Assembly (NCBI RefSeq): GCF_030866765.1
Contig: NZ_CP133017.1
Location: forward strand, 2,710,001 to 2,774,000
From: Paenibacillus silvisoli
Lineage (GTDB): Bacteria; Bacillota; Bacilli; Paenibacillales; Paenibacillaceae
Reading direction: 5' to 3'
DNA: 64,000 bases
Within the stretch, counting starts at the first letter, position 1. Each line of letters opens with the position of its first letter. A program made the translations under genes and the position numbers. Shown here piece by piece: positions 16,511-24,997 of this stretch. Under the pieces are notes generated by a model that had not been told where the DNA came from, searched no databases, and saw nothing but the letters and a program-made list of their open reading frames with translations.

Positions 16511-16699
16511 CTCTAACGGTTGCACCAGCGCTTATTTGCACAAAAACAGCCTTTTTTGGTATCTAACGGTTGTCACAGAGGTTATATGACCCCAATCGGC
16601 TCAATTTGCAGTTCCAATCGCCAAATAGCATGCGTGACAACCGCTAGAAATTCAAAATAGCCTTTTAAGACTAAATAGCGTACGTGGCAACCGTTAGCG
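16511..16699. repeat. Intergenic repeat with 50-bp-spaced CTAACGG motifs (copy A)
   Basis: TCTAACGGTTG occurs at 16512 and again at 16562; its inverted form CAACCGCTAG/CAACCGTTAG follows at 16638-16647 and 16688-16697. Both pairs have a period of exactly 50 bp, and the whole reads as nested inverted repeats (TAACGGTTGTCAC at 16564 against GTGACAACCG at 16634). The stretch 16469-16818 holds no open frame that I would call. Related copies lie at 22688-22757 and 50987-51043. Confidence 0.7.
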
Positions 16700-16818
16700 T
16701 ACGAACCTCGACGATCTAGCTGCAATCCCGACACCTGCCGAGCAGCCTACGGCAGCATGAATGACTTTCTCGACAGCCTGACTATTCTGCAATGGCGGTT
16801 TATTACTGTTGTTGGCGT

Positions 16819-17304
16819 TTAAATTTCTTCGATTTGACGGACGATCTCGTCAACGACGTGCCCGATCGGTGCTGTGGCGTCGATGACAATGCCGTTTTTC
16901 GGAATGTCTTCCTTCGTTTGGTGCAATCGCACGATGAGTTCCCGTTCTGATTTCTTTGAGCCCCACTCATCTTCCGGTCGCTTGTCAAGCCGCCGGTTCA
17001 AGGTGTCAAGGTCGACCTCGAGGACAAAGACGTCGTCGAATAGATAAACTTCGAAAAGTTTCTCGAACCGCCGCAGAAAAAGGTTACCTCCTCATTCGGC
17101 GACCAGCTCTTTTACTTTATCTACATGCCAAATGTGGTGCTCATGCGTGCCGCCATTCGTCGGCGTACCCGTTTCCGGATCGCCTTGATAAGCCAATTCG
17201 CGGTCGCCATGAATGGCCTTGTAGCCGCGTCGCTGCAATTCATCGCAGACGGATGTTTTGCCGGTGCAGGAAACGCCTTCAATCAAATAATTTCTAATGC
17301 CCAT
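16819..17304 (-). pseudogene. P-loop nucleotide kinase-like gene with two compensating frameshifts
   Basis: Read on the minus strand from ATG 17304, the product starts with a P-loop (I-E-G-V-S-C-T-G-K-T-S) and G-D-R-E-L-A-Y-Q-G-D-P-E-T-G, then meets TGA at 17092-17094. In the +1 frame the sequence continues T-F-F-C-G-G-S-R-N-F-S-K-F, which is what I recall of intact members, and the original frame resumes with Y-L-F-D-D-V-F-V-L-E-V-D-L-D-T-L-N and runs to TAA at 16819. So about 25 codons are out of frame, flanked by two small indels. The family is a small ATP-binding kinase-like protein of about 165 aa of unknown substrate. Either a decaying gene or two sequence errors. Confidence 0.75.
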
Positions 17305-17394
17305 GTCCGGTCCCCCATATGTTCCTCCAAAGTTTGCAATTCATTTAAATATGGCCTTTTTATGATGGGAAAGCAAGGCGGACGGGCGTTATTT

Positions 17395-17424
17395 TTGACG
17401 ATGGATGCGGGTTGTCCCTATAAT
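17395..17424 (+). promoter_or_regulatory. Sigma-A promoter of hrpB
   Basis: TTGACG (17395-17400), 18 bases, TATAAT (17419-17424). Predicted start near 17431 gives a leader of about 30 bases to ATG 17462. Confidence 0.75.
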
Positions 17425-17461
17425 AGGACGTATGAAATTGAGCGACAGGGGAACGAACGTC

Positions 17462-20032
17462 ATGAACGAAACAACGGATAACCAATCGATCCACGCCGGG
17501 GAACGGCTGCCGATCGACGAGCTGCTGCCGGAGCTGCGGCAGGTGCTGGCCGAGCGGACTTCCGCCGTCCTCGTCGCATCGCCCGGCGCGGGCAAGACGA
17601 CGCGGGTGCCGCTCGCGCTGTTAGGCGAGCCATGGCTGAACGGGCAGCGCATTCTTATGCTGGAGCCCCGCCGCCTGGCTGCGCGCGCTGCGGCCCGGTA
17701 TATGGCTTCGTCGCTAGGCCAGCAGCCTGGCGGAACGGTGGGTTATCGGGTACGGCTGGACACGAAGGTCGGCCCGGAAACGGTGATCGAGGTCATCACC
17801 GAAGGGGTGTTGACGCGCATGCTGCAGAGCGATCCGTCGCTGGAGGGCGTCGGCCTCGTCATATTTGACGAGTTTCATGAGCGGCATCTGCATGCCGACC
17901 TAGGGCTGGCGCTTTGCTTGCAGTCCCAGTCGCTGTTCCGGGAAGATCTGCGGCTGCTCGTCATGTCCGCGACGCTGGAAGCCGAGCCGGTTGCGGAGCT
18001 GCTGGGCGGTGCGCCCGTGCTTGTGAGCGAGGGGCGCGCGTACCCGGTAGAAACGAATTATATGGCGAAGCCGGTTGCGGGACGGATCGAGGAGGCGGTC
18101 GCGCGAACGGTCATCGAGGCGATGAATCGGCACGACGGCGACGCGCTGGTCTTTCTGCCAGGAGCCGGTGAAATTCGGCGCGTCGAGGGTTTGCTGCGCG
18201 GAGCAATTGCGTCGGGCAAGGCGCCAGGGAGCGGCCCAGCCGACTCCGGCCCCGGCTCGCTCGCGATCATGCCGTTGTACGGTGCGCTGCCGCCGGAAGC
18301 GCAGGATCGGGCTGTCGCCCCGGCACCGCCTGGCGTCCGCAAAATCGTGCTCGCCACGTCGATCGCGGAGTCCAGCGTCACCGTGCGCGGCGTCCGCATC
18401 GTCGTCGACGCCGGACTCAGCCGCGTGCCGCGTTTCTCCGCGCGTACCGGCATGGCGAGGCTCGAGACGGTGAAGGTATCCGCCGCTTCGGCCGATCAGC
18501 GGCGGGGCCGCGCGGGCCGGGAGGCGCCCGGGTTTTGCTTCAGGCTGTGGACGGAGCAGGAGCATCGCATGCTGCAGCCGCAGAGCGACCCGGAGCTGCT
18601 AGGCGCGGATTTGGCGCCGCTGGCGCTGGAGCTCGCGGTCTGGGGGATCGAGGATCCCGGCGAGGAGCTTGCCTGGCTCACGAAGCCGCCGGCAGCCGCG
18701 TACGGACAAGCAGTCGAGCTGCTGGCAGAGTTGGAGGCGCTCGACGCGCAAGGGAAGCCGACGGCGCACGGGCGCGACATCGCCGCGCTTGGCATGCATC
18801 CGCGTCTTGGCCACATGGTGCTCCAAGCCAAGAAGCTCGGGCTTGGCCCGGTCGCCTGTGAGCTGGCTGCGCTGCTAAGCGACCGCGACCTGCTGCGGCA
18901 GACGCGCAGCATCGACATGCGGCTGCGGCTTGAGGCGCTGCACGGAAGGCAGGCTTCCGGCGAGCAGGCTGACGAAGCATCGGTGAAGCGGATCGCCGCC
19001 GAAGCGAAGGAATGGATGCGCGCCGCGGGCGTCACCGGCGGCACCCCAACGAAGCAGGCTCAAGACAGCTGCGGCCTGCTGCTGGCGCTCGCCTATCCCG
19101 ACCGGATCGCGCAGCGGCGCGGGGACGGGCGGTTTCTGCTGCGCAGCGGCCGCGGCGCAGCCGTTCAGGAGCTGCAGCCGTTGTCCGGCTCGCCCTATTT
19201 GGCGACGGCGGAGCTGGAGGACAGCGGCAGCGACAGCCGGATATTGCTGGCGGCTCCGATTGCGTTGGCGGAGCTGGAGACGCATTTTGCCGACCAGCTC
19301 GTGACGGAAACGGAGGTCAAATGGAACCGCCAGACCGAGTCGGTTCGCGCCAAACGGAGCGTGCGGCTCGGCGCGCTCGTGCTGAAGGAAACGCAAATTA
19401 CGGATGCCGATCCCGAGCTGGTTGCAGGTGCGCTGCTCGCGGGCATCGCCGAACAAGGGCTGGACATGCTGCCGTGGACGAAGCAATCGCGACAGCTGCA
19501 AGCGCGGATCGCGCTTATGCATGCGCATAACGCTTCGTGGCCGGATGTGACGGACGGCGCCCTCACAGCATCGCTAGAGGACTGGCTGTCTCCGTATATC
19601 GGCGGCATGCGGAGCCGTTCCGATCTAAGCCGGCTGAACATGACGGCGCTGATGGAGTCGCTGCTGAGCTGGCAGGAACGCCAGCAGCTCGATGACGAGG
19701 TGCCGACCCATATCCGAGTGCCGAGCGGCTCGCGGATTCCGGTCGACTACAGCGATCCGGCGGCGCCGGTGCTGGCCGTCCGGCTGCAGGAGCTGTTCGG
19801 ACTGCAGAGCACCCCGCGCATCGCGGGCGGCAAGCTGCCCGTGACGATCCATATGCTGTCCCCGGCGCAGCGTCCGGTGCAGGTGACGCAGGATTTGGCG
19901 AGCTTTTGGCAGCATGCTTATTTTGACATTAAAAAGGATCTGAAGGGCCGCTATCCGAAGCATTACTGGCCGGACAACCCGCTGGAGGCGGAGCCGACCA
20001 GCCGGGCCAAGCCGCGTCCGAAGACCGATTAG
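17462..20032 (+). CDS. hrpB: ATP-dependent helicase HrpB
   Basis: A DEAH-type superfamily 2 RNA helicase of 856 aa. Motif I is S-P-G-A-G-K-T-T-R-V-P (near residue 40), motif II D-E-F-H-E-R, motif III S-A-T, and motif VI Q-R-R-G-R-A-G-R (near 345), followed by the helicase-associated regions and the HrpB-specific C-terminal domain ending near Y-P-K-H-Y-W-P. The cellular role of HrpB is not settled. ATG 17462 is chosen by AGGGGAA ten bases upstream and the promoter; an ATG at 17432 would sit at the transcript start. DUF1294 gene follows 17 bases downstream. Confidence 0.95.
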   Translation: MNETTDNQSIHAGERLPIDELLPELRQVLAERTSAVLVASPGAGKTTRVPLALLGEPWLNGQRILMLEPRRLAARAAARYMASSLGQQPGGTVGYRVRLDTKVGPETVIEVITEGVLTRMLQSDPSLEGVGLVIFDEFHERHLHADLGLALCLQSQSLFREDLRLLVMSATLEAEPVAELLGGAPVLVSEGRAYPVETNYMAKPVAGRIEEAVARTVIEAMNRHDGDALVFLPGAGEIRRVEGLLRGAIASGKAPGSGPADSGPGSLAIMPLYGALPPEAQDRAVAPAPPGVRKIVLATSIAESSVTVRGVRIVVDAGLSRVPRFSARTGMARLETVKVSAASADQRRGRAGREAPGFCFRLWTEQEHRMLQPQSDPELLGADLAPLALELAVWGIEDPGEELAWLTKPPAAAYGQAVELLAELEALDAQGKPTAHGRDIAALGMHPRLGHMVLQAKKLGLGPVACELAALLSDRDLLRQTRSIDMRLRLEALHGRQASGEQADEASVKRIAAEAKEWMRAAGVTGGTPTKQAQDSCGLLLALAYPDRIAQRRGDGRFLLRSGRGAAVQELQPLSGSPYLATAELEDSGSDSRILLAAPIALAELETHFADQLVTETEVKWNRQTESVRAKRSVRLGALVLKETQITDADPELVAGALLAGIAEQGLDMLPWTKQSRQLQARIALMHAHNASWPDVTDGALTASLEDWLSPYIGGMRSRSDLSRLNMTALMESLLSWQERQQLDDEVPTHIRVPSGSRIPVDYSDPAAPVLAVRLQELFGLQSTPRIAGGKLPVTIHMLSPAQRPVQVTQDLASFWQHAYFDIKKDLKGRYPKHYWPDNPLEAEPTSRAKPRPKTD

Positions 20033-20049
20033 AAGGGGGCTGACCGATA

Positions 20050-20340
20050 ATGGAGCTGACATTGCTGGAAAAGATTGTGCTCGTCTACTGGCTGATCATG
20101 AGCCTATATGTATTTGCCTTGATGCGGACGGACAAGAAGCGTGCCGTCCGCGACCGCAGGCACCGGATTCCGGAACGGCGGCTGCTCGGCTTGAGCGCTG
20201 CCGGCGGCGCGATAGGCGGTCTTGCGGCCATGCGGATGTTTCGCCATAAAACGAAGCATGCCTCGTTCGCGACGGGGCTGCCGGTCATGGCGGCTCTGCA
20301 TATCGCGGCCGTGATTTGGCTGTTTAAAGCGGTATCCTAG
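20050..20340 (+). CDS. DUF1294 family membrane protein
   Basis: A 96-aa protein with two or three hydrophobic helices and the DUF1294 pattern M-R-x-D-K-K-R-A, R-I-P-E-R-x-L-L-x-L-S-A-x-G-G-x-x-G and F-R-H-K-T-K-H-x-x-F. Function unknown. GAAGGGG precedes ATG 20050 and the gene probably shares the hrpB transcript. Confidence 0.88.
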   Translation: MELTLLEKIVLVYWLIMSLYVFALMRTDKKRAVRDRRHRIPERRLLGLSAAGGAIGGLAAMRMFRHKTKHASFATGLPVMAALHIAAVIWLFKAVS

Positions 20341-20380
20341 CCCTTCGACGGCCGACTTTGCTTTCCTAAACTGGGAGCGA

Positions 20381-20409
20381 TTGACTCTTCGCCGCGGTTG
20401 TGCTATATT
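20381..20409 (+). promoter_or_regulatory. Strong sigma-A promoter of the HelD-like gene
   Basis: TTGACT (20381-20386), 17 bases, extended -10 TGCTATATT (20401-20409). The start is predicted near 20416, so the mRNA has an untranslated leader of about 165 bases before ATG 20582. Confidence 0.75.
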
Positions 20410-20474
20410 GTTCACTCGTGCTCCGGCATATGGAGTATTCGCAATCATCAATACGATACGATAGGATCAGACCA

Positions 20475-20531
20475 AGCCGCATGCAAATGCGGCTTTCGCC
20501 GCCTTCTCTTATGCTTCAAGGGGGCGAAAGC
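20475..20531 (+). promoter_or_regulatory. Two mutually exclusive hairpins in the HelD leader
   Basis: AGCCGCAT (20475-20482) pairs with ATGCGGCT (20487-20494) over a GCAA loop. The right arm overlaps GCTTTCGCC (20492-20500), which can instead pair with GGCGAAAGC (20523-20531). No T-run follows, so this is not a plain terminator. The arrangement resembles an attenuator or translational switch; this is inference. Confidence 0.45.
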
Positions 20532-20576
20532 AAGGCATTCTACATGCAGCCGGCTTGCAGTCGCAGAGGGAGGTAA
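20481..20576 (+). CDS. Possible 31-codon leader peptide upstream of the HelD-like gene
   Basis: ATG 20481 opens a frame of 31 codons (M-Q-M-R-L-S-P-P-S-L-M-L-Q...) that ends at TAA 20574-20576, inside the GGGAGGTAA ribosome site of the helicase gene. It spans both hairpins of the leader. A weak AGGATC lies about 11 bases upstream. Short and without known homologue, so it may be chance; the stop-on-ribosome-site geometry is why it is listed. Confidence 0.3.
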   Translation: MQMRLSPPSLMLQGGESKAFYMQPACSRRGR

Positions 20577-20581
20577 CTGAC

Positions 20582-22675
20582 ATGACCGTTCAAAGTGCCT
20601 TTCAAGAAGAGGCGAAGCGCATCGACGAGGTGCTGCAGCAAATTCGCAAGCAGCTCCGCGGAATCGGACCGCGCTATACCGGCAATGATTTCACCGAGCA
20701 AATGCTGGAGCTCCAGCGCGAGCAGCGTCAACAGCGGCTCGAGGTGGCGGAGCGGGAGCCTTATTTTGGCCGAATCGATTTTCAGGAGCAGGTGCAGAAC
20801 GATCCGAAGCCGCTCTATATCGGCAAAGCCGGCGTCGCCCATGAGAAGTCGAACGAAGTGCTTGTCGTCGACTGGCGCGCGCCCGTAGCGAGCCTGTTCT
20901 ACGCGTTCAGCGGCGGCGAAGCGCCGGTTTCCTACGAATCGCCAGACGGCGACGTCGAAGGGACCGTGCATCTCAAGCGCAATTTAATGGTGCGCGAAGG
21001 CAAGCTCGAGCGCGTCGTCGACAGCTATGTGCGCGGCCAGGAGGAGGAGACCGTTACCGACGAGTTCCTGCTTTACCGGCTGGGCGAGAGCAAGGACAAC
21101 AAGCTGCGCGACATCGTTTCAACGATTCAGCAGGAGCAGGACCGCATCATTCGTACCGATAAAAATAAAGCCGTATTCATCCAAGGGGTTGCAGGAAGCG
21201 GAAAGACGACGGTAGCGCTGCATCGGCTCGCCTATTTACTGTATCGCTACGCGGGTACGATTCGGGCGGAGCGGATGGTTATTTTCGCGCCGAACCGGAT
21301 GTTTCTCGACTACATTTCCGGCGTGCTGCCGGAGCTGGGCGTCGGCGATATTATGCAGACGACGTTCGCCGATTGGGCCGTGGAGCAGCTGCAGCACGAG
21401 GTTCGGCTCGACGAGACGTATGATCCGTTTACGTATTGGTTCGAGCAGTCGCGCACGCGCGAAGAAATGGAGCATGCGCCAAGCCGCGTGAAGGGCAGCC
21501 TGGCGTTCAAGGCGCTCGTCGACGACAAGCTGGCGTTGACGGAAGCTTCGCTAATCCCGGAAGAATCGTTCGCCCCGATCCCGGGGTGGAAGGTAACGCC
21601 GGAAATGATAAAAGAATGGCTGGCTACCGATGACGCCGGCGAGCCGTATATGAAACGCCGCGCCCGGCTGGTCAGCCGGCTCAAGCGGTGGCTGGAATCC
21701 GAGTGGAAGACGCGCAGGCTGTCGGACAGCAAGCTGAAATCGCAGCTCGGCACGAAGCTGAACGCGTATGCGAAGAAGATTCCGTCGTTTACGGCATCGC
21801 AGCTTTACAGCGCTTTGCTTCGCGAGCCTGCCGCTCAAGAGCTGCTGCCGGCGAAGTCGGCCGCGGAGACCGTCAAGTCTCTGAAAAAGAAGATCGTGCA
21901 TCCGGAAGACCTGGCACCGCTCGTGTACATCCAACTGAAGCTGTACGGCTTCGAGCAGCCGCCGTACGACCATATCGTCATCGACGAAGCGCAGGACTAC
22001 TCGCCGTTTCAGCTTGAGGCGTTGCAGCAGTGCCAACGCCAGCCTTCGATGACGGTGCTCGGCGACCTCCAGCAAGGCATTCATGGCTATGCCGGCATCC
22101 ATAGCTGGAAGGAGCTGATTTCGCTGCTACCGGAAGCGGATACCGGCTACTACGAGCTCGATCGAAGCTACCGGTCGACCATGGAAATCATCGACTTCGC
22201 GAACCTCGTGCTCGGCGGCATGGGCGACGGCGTGAAGCCGGCGGTGCCCGTGTTCCGAAGCGGCGAATCGGTTGACGTCGTCAGCGCCGCAACCGACGAG
22301 GAGCGGCTGGCCATGATCGTGGAAACCTTGAAGGCATGGCGGGCGACCGGCCATTACCGGACGATGGCGGTGCTTGGCCGCACGGCCCACGCCTGCGAGG
22401 CGATTGCCGAACGGCTCGCCGCCGAAGGCATCGACGCGGCGCTCGTGCAGAGCAAGCAGGATGCGTACGGCGGCGGATTGACCGTCGTGCCGGCCTACCT
22501 GTCGAAAGGGCTGGAGTTCGACGCCGTGCTCGTTGCCGATGCCGACTCTGACAGCTTCGGCAGCAACGATGCGAAGCTGCTTTACGTAGCTTGCACCCGT
22601 GCGCTGCACAAGCTGAAGCTGCTCTACTGCGGCGAGCTGACTTCGCTCGTGGCGAAGCCGGCTGTAACGGCGTGA
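20582..22675 (+). CDS. helD: HelD-like superfamily 1 ATPase (RNA polymerase recycling type), paralogue 1
   Basis: 697-aa UvrD/Rep-like motor. The N-terminal 60 residues are a charged coiled coil, followed by E-P-Y-F-G-R-I-D-F and V-V-D-W-R-A-P-V-A-S-L-F-Y, the HelD-specific region. Walker A is G-V-A-G-S-G-K-T-T (near residue 202), Walker B I-D-E-A-Q-D-Y-S (near 466), and the C-terminal helicase part includes S-Y-R-S-T and S-K-G-L-E-F-D-A-V. HelD enters the RNA polymerase channels and releases stalled complexes. It is shorter than the second copy at 57552 (803 aa) and B. subtilis HelD. GGGAGG precedes ATG 20582. The long leader suggests regulated expression. Confidence 0.88.
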   Translation: MTVQSAFQEEAKRIDEVLQQIRKQLRGIGPRYTGNDFTEQMLELQREQRQQRLEVAEREPYFGRIDFQEQVQNDPKPLYIGKAGVAHEKSNEVLVVDWRAPVASLFYAFSGGEAPVSYESPDGDVEGTVHLKRNLMVREGKLERVVDSYVRGQEEETVTDEFLLYRLGESKDNKLRDIVSTIQQEQDRIIRTDKNKAVFIQGVAGSGKTTVALHRLAYLLYRYAGTIRAERMVIFAPNRMFLDYISGVLPELGVGDIMQTTFADWAVEQLQHEVRLDETYDPFTYWFEQSRTREEMEHAPSRVKGSLAFKALVDDKLALTEASLIPEESFAPIPGWKVTPEMIKEWLATDDAGEPYMKRRARLVSRLKRWLESEWKTRRLSDSKLKSQLGTKLNAYAKKIPSFTASQLYSALLREPAAQELLPAKSAAETVKSLKKKIVHPEDLAPLVYIQLKLYGFEQPPYDHIVIDEAQDYSPFQLEALQQCQRQPSMTVLGDLQQGIHGYAGIHSWKELISLLPEADTGYYELDRSYRSTMEIIDFANLVLGGMGDGVKPAVPVFRSGESVDVVSAATDEERLAMIVETLKAWRATGHYRTMAVLGRTAHACEAIAERLAAEGIDAALVQSKQDAYGGGLTVVPAYLSKGLEFDAVLVADADSDSFGSNDAKLLYVACTRALHKLKLLYCGELTSLVAKPAVTA

Positions 22676-22687
22676 CGGCTCATCGTT

Positions 22688-22757
22688 TCTAACGGTCATC
22701 CACGACCTTTAGAAGTGAATGGATTGGATATCAGCAGTCTAACGGTCATCCGCGACC
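22688..22757. repeat. 50-bp-period repeat with TCTAACGGTC motifs (copy B)
   Basis: TCTAACGGTCATCC[A/G]CGACC at 22688-22707 recurs at 22738-22757, again with a 50-bp period as in copy A. It lies just downstream of the HelD-like gene and before its terminator. Confidence 0.65.
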
Positions 22758-22772
22758 GGTTGAAATCAATAC

Positions 22773-22813
22773 AGCCCGCCTGCCCCGCCACCCGGTAGCA
22801 GGCGGGCTTTTTT
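22773..22813 (+). terminator. Terminator after the HelD-like gene
   Basis: AGCCCGCCTG (22773-22782) / CAGGCGGGCT (22799-22808), perfect 10 bp, then six T. Confidence 0.9.
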
Positions 22814-22937
22814 CCACTCGCACGTACCACCGCATGAAAATAAGAAAGAAACGGGCGGGAAACTTTCTCTTTTTGCCGCTGAGCTTACCCGCTATGATGG
22901 GGTGGAAGTGGAGTACCGGAAAGAAAGGACGGATTGG

Positions 22938-23753
22938 ATGATGGCGAACCTAAAGAAAACCGGCATCCCCGCCGAGCTGATCCCGCTCATGGACGATTTT
23001 GCCCGCTTGCTTCGCGAGCGAGTTCCCCACCTGTTCCATGGCTTATATTTGCAAGGCTCCATTGCTCTTGGCGGCTATCAGAGCATGAAGAGCGACATCG
23101 ATTTTATCGCGGTATTGAATCAACCGGTCCTCAGCGAGGACGATATTGCGAGCATCCACGCCGTTCATGAGGAGCTGCGCATGAAGCATCCGTTCCACTT
23201 GGCGGCGGAGGGGCTCTATACAAGCTTGGCCCATTTGAGCAAGACGGCGGCTGCCGATATCGAGTCGTTCCCGAAGCTGTTCCACGGCGGTACGAGAGCG
23301 CTGCAGTCCGGCACGATCGATGCCACGTCGGCATGGATTTTGAAGCATCACGGCGTGGCGGTTGCCGGACCGGAGTCATCGGCACTGGAAATCACGGTTG
23401 AGTGGGATGAGATCCGGTCGCAGATGGACTACAATCTCAACGTCTACTGGGCGAACAAAGCCGAGCGGGCGGAGCTGTTCATGGACGAGGAGTGGATCGA
23501 ATTCGCCGTGCTGACGCTCGCTCGCATCGTGCATACGTTGGAGCATCGCGACATTTTGACGAAGCTTGATGCGGGGTATCTTGTGCTGGAGAAGCAGCCG
23601 AACGAACGGAGGCAGCGCGTCATTCGCGAGGCGATCCGCATCCGCGAAGGGACAGGCGGCTCCATCTACGGCACGGAGCTGGAACGGGCGCTGGACGTGC
23701 AGCGATTCGTCCGGCAAGTGATTGCGGAATGCAACGCGGCTTATCGGTTCTAA
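22938..23753 (+). CDS. Aminoglycoside adenylyltransferase-like nucleotidyltransferase
   Basis: 271 aa with a pol-beta-type nucleotidyltransferase site: Y-L-Q-G-S-I-A-L-G-G-Y-Q, then S-D-I-D-F-I-A-V (GS...DxD, near residues 37-57). The helical C-terminal half (L-A-R-I-V-H-T-L-E, T-K-L-D-A-G) resembles the ANT(9)/ANT(3'')-type domain (DUF4111). Members add AMP to aminoglycosides, but many chromosomal relatives have no proven drug substrate. ATG 22938 with AAAGGA eight bases upstream; the in-frame GTG-rich stretch from 22902 lacks a ribosome site. It stands as a single gene. Confidence 0.8.
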   Translation: MMANLKKTGIPAELIPLMDDFARLLRERVPHLFHGLYLQGSIALGGYQSMKSDIDFIAVLNQPVLSEDDIASIHAVHEELRMKHPFHLAAEGLYTSLAHLSKTAAADIESFPKLFHGGTRALQSGTIDATSAWILKHHGVAVAGPESSALEITVEWDEIRSQMDYNLNVYWANKAERAELFMDEEWIEFAVLTLARIVHTLEHRDILTKLDAGYLVLEKQPNERRQRVIREAIRIREGTGGSIYGTELERALDVQRFVRQVIAECNAAYRF

Positions 23754-23869
23754 TGCCGGAAGGATAAGACAGACCGAGCCGAAATGTGCTATGCTATTGT
23801 CTTGAGCGCTGCACGGACTAGCGTGCGGCAAGCAGATTTCATCTTCAGCCAAAGGAGCTCCGTCACCGA

Positions 23870-24973
23870 ATGGATTTTATCGTCGAGTACTTATCTTTCT
23901 TTGTTATTCAAGGCGAAGGCGGCGACAACAATGCCCCTAAGACGTTTAAACATTATCAGACGCTGGACCGGTACGACTACGCCGACAGCGCCTTAAAGTC
24001 GTTTCTGGACGGCGAATTTACCCGGATCTGCAAGCGCAAAGCGGAACGTCACCCGCCTACCGAAGGCGCTCCGACCAAAATCGGCCGGTTCATCGTGGAG
24101 CCCGGCTACGAGCTCGATAGCAACCCGAATTACAACACGCTCCAGCGTCTCCGCTCCGCGGCTTCCACGGAAGAGTTTCACGGCTTTGCCGACGAGCTGG
24201 TCCGGCTCTACATGGAAGCGGCGGCTGTTCGGGGCGGCGCGTTCATTGTCGTGCACGCCACGCCGAACCGTCATACGGACGAGCCGCTGCTGTTCGTGCT
24301 GAAATGCGATTTCGAGCCGAAGATCGCCCGGATCACGGATGAGCATAACTTGATTTCGGCGGTCGAGATGGCGATTAGCGCCCGCAACATGAAGTCGATC
24401 CAATACCCGTATATGCCGGAAGACGGGATGCTGGAGCCGTGGGAGCTCAAAATCCACCAGGCGTCGCATGCCCGCTATTTCGAAGATTTTCTGCGGTTTG
24501 TCAGCTACGAGAAGGCGATGCCGGAGCTGATGAGCGATCATATGTTGACGATGGTGCACGAGTACATAGAAGACAAGTGGCAGGGCCATACAGGAGAAGA
24601 GCGGCTGCAAGAGGAAAGCCAATTCGAGGTGTGGGCGGCCAGCGAGAAGCGGTCGCTGCAGGAATCGTGGGATCAGGAGCGGGTTGTCGCGGCTGCGGAA
24701 CGGCTGGTCGAGCAGCAGCCGAACCTGAGCGTAGCGTTCAAGCTGGGCGAAGTCTCGGTGAAGGGCCCGCTGTCGGAGTTTGGGCTATCGATTCATTTTG
24801 CCACCTATAACGGTCGGTATATCGCGTTAATCGAAGGCGATGCGTTCCAGTTCGACCGCAGCATGTCGCCGGTCGAGCTGCTGCAGCCGCCCGATTTGCT
24901 GGAGGTGCTGGAGGTTGTCGGACGGAAGAAGGAGAATTCGGAGAAGGATTGGAAGGACAACCTGCCTTACTAA
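23870..24973 (+). CDS. DUF3900 domain protein
   Basis: A 367-aa soluble protein that I recognise as the Bacillales DUF3900 family: start M-D-F-I-V-E-Y-L-S-F-F-V-I-Q, then F-K-H-Y-Q-T-L-D, K-I-G-R-F-I-V-E-P-G-Y-E-L, L-K-C-D-F-E-P-K-I-A-R-I and S-I-Q-Y-P-Y-M-P-E-x-G-M-L-E. No catalytic motif or membrane segment is apparent, and the function is not known. AAGGAG lies about 13 bases before ATG 23870. The DUF2809 gene follows 24 bases later. Confidence 0.82.
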   Translation: MDFIVEYLSFFVIQGEGGDNNAPKTFKHYQTLDRYDYADSALKSFLDGEFTRICKRKAERHPPTEGAPTKIGRFIVEPGYELDSNPNYNTLQRLRSAASTEEFHGFADELVRLYMEAAAVRGGAFIVVHATPNRHTDEPLLFVLKCDFEPKIARITDEHNLISAVEMAISARNMKSIQYPYMPEDGMLEPWELKIHQASHARYFEDFLRFVSYEKAMPELMSDHMLTMVHEYIEDKWQGHTGEERLQEESQFEVWAASEKRSLQESWDQERVVAAAERLVEQQPNLSVAFKLGEVSVKGPLSEFGLSIHFATYNGRYIALIEGDAFQFDRSMSPVELLQPPDLLEVLEVVGRKKENSEKDWKDNLPY

Positions 24974-24997
24974 TCGCCCCTCCGGACATGCACGCTC

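Noticed and set aside
16511..16699. CRISPR array
   Set aside because: The spaced motifs are only about 10 bases, partly inverted, with just four units and no cas genes nearby.
20475..20494. The inverted repeat in the HelD leader as a rifampicin-associated element of the actinobacterial type
   Set aside because: Only the general palindromic form agrees; the sequence does not match the element as I remember it, and the position is 60 bases downstream of the transcript start. Kept only as a hairpin.
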